Source: Urmitella timonensis (GTDB taxonomy: Bacteria > Actinomycetota > Actinomycetes > Actinomycetales > Actinomycetaceae). From it: 64,000 nt of DNA. Of the stretch, positions 1-9,300 are shown piece by piece. Location of the stretch: contig FQLW01000006.1 in the NCBI GenBank assembly GCA_900120415.1, positions 310,001 to 374,000 of the forward strand, written 5' to 3'. The position numbers and the translations under genes were made by a program. Each line of letters opens with the position of its first letter. Position 1 is the first letter of the stretch. The notes below the pieces were generated by a model that saw nothing but the letters and a program-made list of their open reading frames with translations, had not been told where the DNA came from and made no database searches.

Positions 1-1486
1 CTGTCACTTTCCATCCATACAGCCCCTGCTCGCAGCCATAAAGAACCCCCTCCATAACCGCATTTTGGAACGATTGATTTAAATATCCAAGTGAAACTCT
101 GCTTTCATACTGCACTCCGCTTCCAATAGGGAGCGGCTCTATGGACAACCCGACAGAAGCCCAGAAAGGATTTGGCGGGACTTCTATGTGGATGGTATAT
201 TCTGCTTTTCTAAGCGGTCTTTCCATATATATAATAGTAGGCTCTTTTATTTCTGCCTCCACATGATATTTTTCCTCAAGGATGGCACAAATGACTTCCA
301 TCTGCACATTCCCCAAAAAAGAAAGTATAATCTCATGCGTTGTAGTATCCACATAATATTTTAAAAGAGGGTCGCCATCTGAAATTTCTGTAAGTGCCCC
401 AAGCAATATTTCCCGCTGTTCAGATTTCTTTACTGCAATCGTTGTTTGGAGCATAGGGAGAGGATTTTCAATAAATTTTCTCTGCGGCAACAGTATTTCG
501 TTCCCCAAAATACTGTTTAGCTGCAAAACATCATTTGGTAAAATTACAATATCACCAGAGCAGGCTGTATCGGATGAATATAATTCACCGTTTGTCGGAA
601 CACACATCTCTGTGATTTTTATTTTCTCTTTTTCAGATATTCTAATAACATCCCTCAAATGCAATGTTCCGCTATATATACGCACATAAACAAAACGCCG
701 CCTTTTCTCTGAATATTCAATCTTAAAAACCTGCCCGCATAGTTCAGATTGACCTTCAGGCGTTGATGAATAAAATTTACTGGCAATTACTTCTATAAGC
801 TGCCGAATCCCCAGATTGTTTTTAGCGCTTCCGTGATAAACGGGAAATAACGTTCCGTTTTGGAATCTCCTGTTTTCTTCCTGTTCCAGTTCTGACATTT
901 TAAACGGTTTCCCTGACATATATTTCTCTAATAGTTCATCGTTTCCCATAATTACCGCATCCCACTGTTCCATATCGTCATTGTCCGTTACATTTATATG
1001 GGGATGCTGCCCAACCTTTTGCTTCACTATAATTTCCGAAGAAAGCTTTGCTTTCATTTCCCGATATACCATTGGCAAATCAATCCCCTCTTGGTCAATT
1101 TTATTGATGAAAAAAATTGTCGGAATCTTCATTATCTGTAGTGCATGAAACAGTATACGGGTCTGTGCCTGTATGCCATCCTTTGCAGAAACTAATAATA
1201 CTGCTCCGTCTAATACGGATAAAGAACGGTATACTTCCGCCAAAAAATCCATATGGCCTGGCGTATCTATAATGTTGACTTTTACATCCTCCCACTGAAA
1301 AGATGTCACTGCTGTCTGGATAGTGATTCCCCTTTGACGCTCCAAATTCATTGTATCTGTCCTTGTTGTGCCTTCATCTACGCTCCCTAGTTCTGCAATT
1401 GCACCACTGGTATACAATAAACTTTCCGTTAATGTTGTCTTTCCTGCGTCAACGTGAGCCAGAATGCCTAAGTTAATTATTTTCAT
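1..1486 (-). CDS. tet(O): Tetracycline resistance ribosomal protection protein Tet(O), 3' end outside window
   Basis: This is an elongation-factor-like GTPase that releases tetracycline from the ribosome. About 495 N-terminal residues are visible of roughly 639 usual for the family. The start [20 protein letters not shown] carries the P-loop (AHVDAGKT), followed by the switch region RGITIQ, the G3 motif DTPGH and the G4 motif NKID. The sequence as I recall it matches Tet(O) closely and is clearly distinct from Tet(W) and Tet(M). A mosaic 3' part cannot be excluded because the end lies outside the window. The ATG at 1486 is preceded by a strong AGGAGG (1495-1500). Base composition is AT-rich, unlike the actinobacterial genes to the right, so the gene is acquired. 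Expression is probably controlled by the leader upstream. Confidence 0.93.
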   Translation of the reverse strand, partial: MKIINLGILAHVDAGKTTLTESLLYTSGAIAELGSVDEGTTRTDTMNLERQRGITIQTAVTSFQWEDVKVNIIDTPGHMDFLAEVYRSLSVLDGAVLLVSAKDGIQAQTRILFHALQIMKIPTIFFINKIDQEGIDLPMVYREMKAKLSSEIIVKQKVGQHPHINVTDNDDMEQWDAVIMGNDELLEKYMSGKPFKMSELEQEENRRFQNGTLFPVYHGSAKNNLGIRQLIEVIASKFYSSTPEGQSELCGQVFKIEYSEKRRRFVYVRIYSGTLHLRDVIRISEKEKIKITEMCVPTNGELYSSDTACSGDIVILPNDVLQLNSILGNEILLPQRKFIENPLPMLQTTIAVKKSEQREILLGALTEISDGDPLLKYYVDTTTHEIILSFLGNVQMEVICAILEEKYHVEAEIKEPTIIYMERPLRKAEYTIHIEVPPNPFWASVGLSIEPLPIGSGVQYESRVSLGYLNQSFQNAVMEGVLYGCEQGLYGWKVT

Positions 1487-1522
1487 GTGATTTTCCTCCT
1501 ATCAACACCCAAAAAAGGGCAT

Positions 1523-1558
1523 AAAAATACCCAGTGATAAATACTCCTATCACTGGGT
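1523..1558 (-). terminator. Attenuator hairpin in the tet(O) leader
   Basis: On the minus strand an 11-bp perfect stem (ACCCAGTGATA, 1548-1558, with TATCACTGGGT, 1529-1539) is followed by a T-rich run (1523-1528), forming an intrinsic terminator about 40 nt before the tet(O) start codon. It resembles the attenuator in front of tet(M) in Tn916. A competing inverted repeat lies upstream: CAGTTTATTTAAGAATACCT at 1707-1726 against AGTATTCTTAAACTG at 1621-1635. Confidence 0.8.
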
Positions 1559-1710
1559 AAATAACTCCAATAGCCCCAAAACACTTATATGTTTTCGGGC
1601 ATATAAAATTACATGATAAAAGTATTCTTAAACTGGGTACAAAAAACTAAGCCCCATATTAAAAGTGAAACGGGACTGCTACTTTTTGTTCCCACTATCA
1701 AATTGACAGT

Positions 1711-1734
1711 TTATTTAAGAATACCTTGCCGCAT
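1711..1734 (-). CDS. Leader peptide of tet(O) (MRQGILK)
   Basis: A seven-codon ORF begins at the ATG at 1734 and ends with TAA at 1711. It has its own ribosome binding site (AAGGAG, 9 nt upstream). It overlaps the 1707-1726 arm of the leader inverted repeat, so ribosome position on this peptide could influence which leader hairpin forms. By analogy with tet(M), stalled or slow ribosomes in tetracycline would favour read-through. This role is inferred, not shown. Confidence 0.55.
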   Translation of the reverse strand: MRQGILK

Positions 1735-1766
1735 ATTTATTAACTCCTTGTATAATACTGAATCTA

Positions 1767-1795
1767 ATTATATTCCTTAACCCTTTATTTGTCAA
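1767..1795 (-). promoter_or_regulatory. Promoter of tet(O)
   Basis: A consensus sigma-70-type promoter lies on the minus strand: -35 TTGACA (1790-1795), 17-bp spacer, -10 TATAAT (1767-1772). It lies between tnpV and the tet(O) leader, and the same arrangement is known for tet(M)-type genes. Confidence 0.85.
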
Positions 1796-1852
1796 GCTGA
1801 CAAACTAAAGCAGAAAAAGCGGCAGGATTTCCCCCTGCCACTAATCATCTGT

Positions 1853-2227
1853 TTATGCAAAAATAATTTCCTTTTCCACAATCTCCCTCGCACAAGCCCT
1901 TATGTTATTGAGGCATCCTGTCCATTCTAAGGCGTTTTCTGCCTTTAGCTGTTCCGTTATGCCCTGTGCCTGTTTCATACCCTCTATGAGCCTTTCAAAG
2001 CGTTCCTGTGCCTGTCTGTTGATGTCGGCAAGGTAGGCGTTTAGCCTGCCGCTTGTAAGAAGATTGGTGTATGTAACTTTACGGTACTGTTTTAGATAAT
2101 CTAAATGCCGTTGCCCCCAGATGCCTATTGCCTGTTCTTCTTCGGCGGGTACAGTTAAGCACGGTATCAAATAATCCCCTTGCCTTTCGTATTTGCCGCC
2201 CAGTTCCTCAAATAATGATTTTGCCAT
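1853..2227 (-). CDS. tnpV: TnpV family transposon-encoded protein
   Basis: A 124-residue protein whose N-terminus (MAKSLFEELGGKY) and central block (GIWGQRHLDYLKQYRKVTYT, then NLLTSGRLNAYLADINRQA) match the TnpV family of small accessory proteins carried by Clostridiales mobilizable and conjugative elements. Its molecular function is not established. The start has a good Shine-Dalgarno sequence (GGAGGT, about 8 nt upstream). It is on the same strand as tet(O), about 60 bp before the tet(O) promoter, so the two probably travelled together. No recombinase gene is visible beside it, so the element is either truncated here or extends past the left edge. Confidence 0.85.
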   Translation of the reverse strand: MAKSLFEELGGKYERQGDYLIPCLTVPAEEEQAIGIWGQRHLDYLKQYRKVTYTNLLTSGRLNAYLADINRQAQERFERLIEGMKQAQGITEQLKAENALEWTGCLNNIRACAREIVEKEIIFA

Positions 2228-2282
2228 TGTCTGTTACCTCCACATTCTTTTTTATTTTGAATGTCCGCAAAATCCGTCCTAC

Positions 2283-3245
2283 ATCACTAGCCGGTACGGG
2301 AGCGGTGGAAGCCTATCGTGGGCGAGCTTACTAGTCGCTTTTTCTGGGGTTATAACGCTAGTCGCTATCGGTTTTTTCACTGGACTGGCAATAAAAAGAA
2401 TCTTTATAGCACCGCTGATATCGGTCGCTACTTTTGCCCTAATGGCAATAATTTCCGAACCGATACTGCGTCCTTTGGCTCTGCTATTTCCGGTTCACCA
2501 GGTAGCAGGCTCGGCTCGTTTTGAAACCAATCCGGCAGTAGCTATGTTCTCGCTGATATTTGCCTGCACGCTGCTTTTAGCAGGCTACAGCGTATTAAGT
2601 TTCCCGCTTGCAGGCAAAAACCCAGGTTTGTCAGCGAACCAGAGAAATCTTCTACTCCCCCAAATAGTTCCCGCAGTATGCGTCCTTGCGTTGATCGGAT
2701 GCGCATTTGTATGGCGACCAGAATTGCTAACCGTTCACCGCCCGGTGAAAACCAGTTGCTTTAAGATTCAAGAGCTCCAGGTCTGTCTACATGAACAAAA
2801 CCTGCCAGCACGTGACTCGATACAAAAAAGTATCACCAGGTTGCAAAAGGTGGGAATCAGTTCTCTACTAACCACCATTAGTGACGATGCCGCTGTTGAA
2901 CGGGATTTACCAAGAAACAGCGAGGCTTTCATCATTGTTGATTCCGGTCCTTACGATAGTGAAAACGTTGCAAATAGCCTGGAAGAAAGCATTACTTGGC
3001 AAGTGGTGAGCGCGGCTACCACCGACCGCTGTATCGACAAGACTAAAACTATCGAAAGTCACGACCTCAATTCGGCAATAGCCCATGAGCTGCTTCAGCG
3101 CGCCAAATACCCCAATCTAGCCGAACATATTTCTCCGGAGGTAAACTCCACATTTGCGCACATGAGCGAGAGGGAACTTAACTCATTCCTGCACACCCAA
3201 AATAGGCTCGTCACCTCCTGCTCCCTGGAAAACAAAACGCTATGA
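2283..3245 (+). pseudogene. 5'-truncated multispanning membrane protein, possibly an ABC-2-like permease
   Basis: The reading frame is open from 2193, but its first codons run antisense to tnpV and AT-rich flank. Actinobacterial-like coding begins near 2283-2300, so the native start has been lost at the junction with the tet(O) element. About 320 residues remain: three or four hydrophobic segments, then a soluble region with the string CFKIQELQVCLHE. That string recalls a Cys-x-Glu motif I associate with actinobacterial permeases next to ABC ATPases; this is weak support. The stop overlaps the next start (ATGA), so the two genes were one operon. No functional start with a ribosome site is evident. 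Confidence 0.6.
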
Positions 3246-3868
3246 ACACCGTTAATGGATTCCTACACGCCCGCAACGCCTACGTGGGCGCGTTGTTCCT
3301 GATGGCGTTATCCATACTTTCCCTATCTTTCCCCATGACCTATGTCGGGGTTAGCGTGAAAGCCGGGTTTCCTGCCCGCGCAGTAGGTATCGCAGAGATA
3401 TGTGCACTTATTGCTGCCAGTTTTCTCCCTACAATTACCAAGCCGCATTTCAATAAAGCTGAGCTTAAAGCTCCCCCGTCACGCCGCGCAATCCACAGCA
3501 TTTTTACCGCTTTAGTGATTATTAGCCCTTGTCTACCCGCTATCACCTGGTATTTACGGATTAAATGGAGCGAACTGGGCTATCAGCTTCCCGGCATAAT
3601 CGGTTTTCTCGGCACCCCTATCATTTTGGGATCCCTGTCTATGCTCGCCCTCCTTTTAGCCGGTAGAGCAGTATCTATAGTTACACCTACGTTAGTTTTC
3701 TTTACTATCGTAGTGACGCAGCACCTGTTTCCCCTAGGTATTACCGCGCAAGTATTCGCCACCGCTAAAAATTGGCATAGCAGCTGGTTACTGGTATCGG
3801 CATTATTTATAACCGCCCTATTAGTCTCCTATCCCCTAGCCTCAATTCCTTATCGACAGCAGCGGTGA
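3242..3868 (+). CDS. Membrane protein of unknown function
   Basis: A 208-residue protein dominated by hydrophobic segments, about six predicted membrane spans (for example residues 15-35, 45-65, 85-105 and 185-205). I do not recognise the family. It starts at an ATG overlapping the stop of the truncated upstream gene by 4 bp, so it was translationally coupled to it. With the partner truncated and its promoter displaced, it may now be silent or driven from the acquired element. A permease half or an immunity-type membrane protein is possible but unsupported. Confidence 0.6.
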   Translation: MNTVNGFLHARNAYVGALFLMALSILSLSFPMTYVGVSVKAGFPARAVGIAEICALIAASFLPTITKPHFNKAELKAPPSRRAIHSIFTALVIISPCLPAITWYLRIKWSELGYQLPGIIGFLGTPIILGSLSMLALLLAGRAVSIVTPTLVFFTIVVTQHLFPLGITAQVFATAKNWHSSWLLVSALFITALLVSYPLASIPYRQQR

Positions 3869-3923
3869 TTAGCCCTGACTACCCCTGATTAGCCACTTTT
3901 CCAAAGGGGAAAGGTTCTAAAAT

Positions 3924-3945
3924 AAAAAGCTCAGATAAGCTTTTT
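3924..3945 (+). terminator. Possible weak terminator before glgX
   Basis: Inverted repeat AAAAAGCT (3924-3931) with AGCTTTTT (3938-3945) and a 6-nt loop, ending in a T run. The stem is AT-rich, so the call is tentative. It lies between the membrane-protein pair and glgX. Confidence 0.35.
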
Positions 3946-3992
3946 ACCTGTATAAATAGGTGGACAGACAGTCAAGATATAGGATTCACCTT

Positions 3993-6236
3993 GTGCATTT
4001 AGTGAACGACTCTTTTCAGCCGTCCAGTCCCTCGGTAAACGCTGGTGCAACCCAACCTAGCCGCCTAGGGGTATATCTAGAGGGAGACGGGGTTGATATT
4101 GCTGTCACCGCCCCTAATGCCCAGGCGGTAGAAGTCTGTTTTTTCACTTCCGGAGAACCTACAGCCCAAGAAACGCGCTACCGATTGCTCGGACCAACAG
4201 ATGGTATTTGGCACGGCCACGTTGCCGGGATAACGGCTGGAACTTGCTACGGCTTTCGCGCCTGGGGACCGTGGAATCCGGAACAGGGACATCTTTTTAA
4301 CCCCTATAAGCTCGCCCTCGACCCCTATGCCCGCGCGATTAGTGGAAACGTTGAGCTTTGCAGCCAAACCTACGCCCATAAAACAGATGCGGCGCTCTAC
4401 CCGCTGTATCCTTTCCAATTAGACCCCACCAACTCGGCGCCCTTTACGGCACGCGCAGTGGTAGTAGATAAACAGTTTGAGGTAGTTCCCGGTCCTAAAA
4501 CCTCCTGGGAAAATACCGTAATATACGAAGCTCATGTCAAGGGGCTCACCAAACAGTTACCGGGAATACCCCAGGAACTACAGGGGACCTACGCCGGATT
4601 GGCACACCCGGTAACTATTTCCTATCTAAAAGATCTGGGAATCACCGCGGTTGAACTATTGCCGGTGCACGCTAAACTCTCGGAAGCATTCTTAAACGAG
4701 CGGGGATTAAGTAACTATTGGGGATATTCCACCCTGTCCTATTTCGCTCCGGAACCCTCCTACGCCACCAGTAAGGCTCGCTGTCTAGGACCTACCGCAG
4801 TCCTTGATGAGTTCCGGGGCATGGTTTCGATTCTGCATGAAAATGGGATAGAAGTGCTGCTAGATATGGTCTATAACCACACCTGTGAAGGCAATTCAGA
4901 TGGACAGGCACTTTCATGGCGCGCCCTAGATAACGCTATGTATTACCGCCTGAATTCCCAAGGTGGAAACATTGATTACACCGGTTGCGGAAATACTTTG
5001 GATACTTCCCATCCGCGAGTAGTCCAAATGATTCTTGATTCTTTACGTTACTGGGTTTCCGAGGTAGGGATTGATGGTTTCCGCTTTGACCTGGCGGTTA
5101 CTTGCGCGCGTGGCGAGGAACATTTCACCCGTTTCCATCCTTTCTTCCAAGCCTGCTTAGATGACCCGGTTTTGCGGGACGTTAAAATGATTGCCGAGCC
5201 TTGGGACGTCGGACCAGACGGTTGGAAGACCGGAGATTTTCCGTTACCGTTTTCTACCTGGAATGACCGTTACCGGGACACCGTCCGCGGTTTTTGGGTA
5301 TCCGATGGGCGGGCGCAGTCTCGGGGCGAATCTCGCGGGGCTCCCCCTTTTGAACTGGCATCTCGCCTTTCTGGTTCCCAAGATATTTACGGGGCTGGGC
5401 ATATTCCCGCAGTCCGTTCCCCGCGTTGCTCGGTTAATTTCCTGACTGCTCACGATGGCTTCACTTTGGGGGATTTGGTTAGCTACGACCATAAACATAA
5501 TGAAAATAATTTAGAGAATAACCGAGACGGTTCAGATAACAACCTGTCTTGGAATCATGGTAGTGAAGGACGAGTGTTTATTCCTGGTCATGAAGCCGAG
5601 AAAATATTACAAACCGATTCTCCTTTAGCAGAGTTAGCTGCCGCCAGGATTCGTTCAACGCTAAATATGTTTACCACCCTGTTTATCTCTTCTGGCACCC
5701 CGATGATGCTGGCAGGTGACGAGTTTGCCCGCACGCAAGGTGGCAACAATAACGCATATTGTCAAGACAATGAGACTACCTGGTTGAATTGGGAACTGGC
5801 GGAGTGGCAAAAAGAGCTCTATAGAGCTGTACGAAAATTAATTACTTTGCGACGTGAACACCCGGTTTTCCGCCCTTCAAAGTTTTTGACTGGCAAACCT
5901 CACCCTGGGGACACCATTTCGGATTTGTCATGGTACAACCAGGTGGGACTATTGATGGGCGACCGGGCATGGCATGACCCTGCCAGCCGGGTTTTCCAAA
6001 TGTTACGTTCCGGACGCCCCTATGGCGATCAGGATTTGCTGGCAGTTTTCAATGGGATGCTTTCCCCGAAACACGTGCGCTTAGCTCCGGGTCGCGGAAC
6101 TGCCTACCACGAGGTATGGGATTCTGCGATTACAGAAGCTGACGAGGACGTGCCTTCGCTTAACCTGGCCGGTGACGATATCCTGCTTGAGCCTTTATCT
6201 ATCAAACTTTTCCTAGCCGATTCCCGCGAGGATTAG
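3993..6236 (+). CDS. glgX: Glycogen debranching enzyme GlgX (isoamylase type, GH13)
   Basis: Cleaves alpha-1,6 branches of glycogen or limit dextrin in the cytoplasm. The protein has an N-terminal CBM48-like domain (APNAQAVEVCFF) followed by a GH13 barrel. Visible motifs are DMVYNHT, GFRFDLA (nucleophile Asp near 366), IAEPWDVG (acid/base Glu near 402) and LTAHDGFT (transition-state Asp). The length of about 747 residues fits GlgX. The frame is open from a GTG at 3960, but that codon has no usable ribosome site. The GTG at 3993 has AGGA 8 nt upstream and is preferred; the GTG at 4002 is another option. The gene appears monocistronic, and its 3' end faces the GH110 gene across a terminator. 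Confidence 0.93.
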   Translation: MHLVNDSFQPSSPSVNAGATQPSRLGVYLEGDGVDIAVTAPNAQAVEVCFFTSGEPTAQETRYRLLGPTDGIWHGHVAGITAGTCYGFRAWGPWNPEQGHLFNPYKLALDPYARAISGNVELCSQTYAHKTDAALYPLYPFQLDPTNSAPFTARAVVVDKQFEVVPGPKTSWENTVIYEAHVKGLTKQLPGIPQELQGTYAGLAHPVTISYLKDLGITAVELLPVHAKLSEAFLNERGLSNYWGYSTLSYFAPEPSYATSKARCLGPTAVLDEFRGMVSILHENGIEVLLDMVYNHTCEGNSDGQALSWRALDNAMYYRLNSQGGNIDYTGCGNTLDTSHPRVVQMILDSLRYWVSEVGIDGFRFDLAVTCARGEEHFTRFHPFFQACLDDPVLRDVKMIAEPWDVGPDGWKTGDFPLPFSTWNDRYRDTVRGFWVSDGRAQSRGESRGAPPFELASRLSGSQDIYGAGHIPAVRSPRCSVNFLTAHDGFTLGDLVSYDHKHNENNLENNRDGSDNNLSWNHGSEGRVFIPGHEAEKILQTDSPLAELAAARIRSTLNMFTTLFISSGTPMMLAGDEFARTQGGNNNAYCQDNETTWLNWELAEWQKELYRAVRKLITLRREHPVFRPSKFLTGKPHPGDTISDLSWYNQVGLLMGDRAWHDPASRVFQMLRSGRPYGDQDLLAVFNGMLSPKHVRLAPGRGTAYHEVWDSAITEADEDVPSLNLAGDDILLEPLSIKLFLADSRED

Positions 6237-6250
6237 TCTCTTTTCCCGGC

Positions 6251-6298
6251 TAGCTTCGCCCCAGCAATAACCGGGGCGGAGCTACGCCATGGTTTTTT
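6251..6298 (+). terminator. Intrinsic terminator after glgX
   Basis: TAGCTTCGCCCC (6251-6262) pairs with GGGGCGGAGCTA (6273-6284) with one mismatch, followed 8 nt later by six T. It separates the convergent glgX and GH110 genes. Confidence 0.7.
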
Positions 6299-6321
6299 CT
6301 AGCAGAAAAACTAAATCAAAA

Positions 6322-9300
6322 TCATTTACTCAGCTGAGAGCTTTTACGCTTTCGGATTATTGCGCCCCCACTAACTAGAATGAGTGATGTAAGTGCAAGT
6401 AAAAACACATCTTGCGAACCGCTTTTTGTAAGCCCAGCTACTGAAGGTTTTGAGTTCTTACCACTTTGGGTTTGCCTCGTGGTTCCCTTTTGGGAAGCTA
6501 CGCCCTTGGGGGTAGCTTTGCCCCCGTTAGAAGTATCGGGGGTAGCCCCACCTGTTGTTGGCGGGTTGGTAGTGGGGGTATCGCTCGGAGGAGTGTCTAT
6601 AGGAGGAGTGTCCGGGGAGGAAATAGGGGCGAAGGTTGCATTAAATACGACGTCTCTGTCTGCGACCGTATAGGAAAACTCGGGTTCGGAAGATACTGTC
6701 TTGTCTGCGAGACGCCAACCGGTGAAGCGATACCTTTCGGCGGGAGTGGCTTTCAAAGTAACAGTGTCACCTTTATACAGTTTTGCGCCCTTGATAGTGT
6801 TCGGTTCTATCGCCACTGTCCCCATGTTTGCCTGATCGTTTGGAACCCTAACTTGTACGCTGCGTGAGGCTTCGTTGGTGGCCGGAGTGCTATTCGCGTG
6901 AGTATCCGTGTTTAACATTGTCCAGCGGTAAACCGAATGAGTTATCCCATCTTCTGCGATAACGTCAGCTTTTAAGATATTTGTGCCGGGAGCTAATTGA
7001 ACAGATTTAATTGTTCCATCTGCACCTGGTTTTAGTTCTTTATTATTCAATTGGAGCCGCATAGTTGCTTTCGGACTTGTTTTGAAAGCAGCGTTAATCA
7101 CGGAATGAGCGGCATCAGTAGTAGCGGCGTAGTTAAAAACATTGGGAATCGTAGTTATCTCGCCATCTAATAGCCCCGACACTGAACCGGTAATCCGTGC
7201 TTGAGTGTTTTTTGCGGTTGGAATCTTTCCGCTGGGCGTTATGTCCTGGACAGTTTTCTTCATTCCTACTTTTATCTTTTTACCGTTTAGGGTGATATCC
7301 GTATAGGAAACCGGGGTCTTATTCCCATCGGGCTCAGAACTACTAGCGGAAGCAAAAGCTAGTTTTATATCTTTACCTAGGAAACTAGCATCTGCTTGCC
7401 CGATTTTGTTCCAACTATTTCCGTTATCAACACTGAAATAGGTGGTAACAGTATTCCCCTGTTTTGAAAACTTCATGAGGACGGATTCGGCGTTTTCACC
7501 GGCTCGTACAGTCTCATTTCCGCCGCACCAAGTTTCCTGCGCTTTTGCGGAGCTTTCTCTAACCTGGGCAATCTTTCGGATATTACCATTGCGGTGTTTT
7601 CTTTGAATAGCAAGGTAATTGTTTTGATCCTTATACAGGTAAACTCCGGTATCGGACCACGAAGAACTGGTTAGCCCCTGTTGCCTGACAGTAATTTCAA
7701 AATCACTGGAGCTTTCAGGGTCTATCACCTGACCAACTAAAATGTTTTTTCCTTGTTGTTCTTGGTAAAGACCTCCAGATGAATAGGTCGAGGTGAAGCC
7801 AAATTCCTTAGGTTTTATTTGGTGAGCCGAATCTTCTGTTTCTATACTCCACTTATCAGTAAAGCTGTAGATTTCCTGTGGCACACCGGCTGTGGTCGAA
7901 ACTTGCAGCGTTAAGGGATTAGAGGTGCGTTTAACCGCCTTATCTCCAGTTCCTACAACTTCTGTCATGGTGAGCGTGGCGCTGCCTTCACTTAGCGCAT
8001 AAACTATGCCCTCAGAATCTACTTTTATTACATTCGGATTCGAGGAAACAAAGTAGCGAGTAACGGTCGGCGAGGTCGGGGGGTTAGTTACTACTGCCCC
8101 ATTAGTCTTGGCTAAATCATTACTGATGTTGATATTAGCGGAATCCATCTGGGAAACATCTATGGAAGTATCTATACCTTGCCCATATTTGTTATTGGCA
8201 ATAGTAACGGTTTTGTTTCCTTGCAGACGATATAAAGCGGTATTTGTCATTGGGCCGGCGGAAGTAAGCAGTCGCATACTGCCTCCCACCGACACTATCT
8301 TCTGTTCTGATGTTAAAGTCAAGAGTCCGGGGTCTTGCAGCCAGATTGTGTTATCCGTAAAACTGAGATCTTTTGTGCTTTTAGCATCTAGAACTCGCTG
8401 CGCATCTCGCCCATTGCCCGCCGGATTTTGCGCGCCTGCTCTCAGAATATAGAACTTGTTTCCGGTAATAGTCACATTTGAATGAACAGTATTTGTTTCA
8501 CTGACAGTCGGGTTAGTCGGTTGTATAAATATCGCCTGGGAACTGCCATTCAAAAAAGTATTATTCTTAATCGTTAGGTTTCTGACTGGACCGGATTCGT
8601 ACCAGCCTTGAGCATCGTTAGAAATATATATTCCTGCCATTCCGATTCCGCCAAAGGTGTTATTCTCTATAACCACTTTTTTACGGGTGGTTACCAAAAT
8701 CCCTCTCGTGGGGGTGGCGGTGAAAACATTGTTCGATATTTCCACTTCGGGAGTGTAGGTAATGTTTTCTACTACATGGGTGCCGTTCACCCCAATTTGG
8801 GCAGGAATGTCTTTATCAAAGGTCAAAATAATATCGGTGAGATTTCCAGAGCCTTCACCCTGGATTCCTCCCCTACCGTCTGGACCATCCACTGCGGTCA
8901 CGGTTCGCACAGAATCTGGAACAGTAACCATATTCCCCTTAGTAGAGAACTCAACTTGATCCCCGATGAAGTAATTGGGGAAACCGGCTGTTTCATGATG
9001 TTTGAAACGTACCCTGATTTTATTTGCGACTATTTTTTCGACTACTTCATTAAATGTGCCATGAACATTAATGGGATCGTCATGAGGGTTAGAAAAATAC
9101 GAATTAGTTATCCGTATTGTACCTTTCGTTCCTGACATTTGGATAAAGTCAGCAAATCCAGAGGTAGAACGCCCGGTTTCCGCAGGAGCCTCAAACCGAA
9201 CATTATCAATAGTTATATTTTCACTATGTTGCCCCACAATCCCAAAGCCGTGTAAGAAACCTATCTGAGTCTTTTCAATAGCGACATCTTTAGATTTCCA

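Noticed and set aside
3960-3992. GTG at 3960 as glgX start
   Set aside because: AGG sits directly against the codon with no usable spacing; the GTG at 3993 has AGGA 8 nt upstream.
8608-9135. 175-codon open frame antisense to the GH110 gene
   Set aside because: It lies wholly within a well-supported gene on the other strand and shows no domain, signal or ribosome site.
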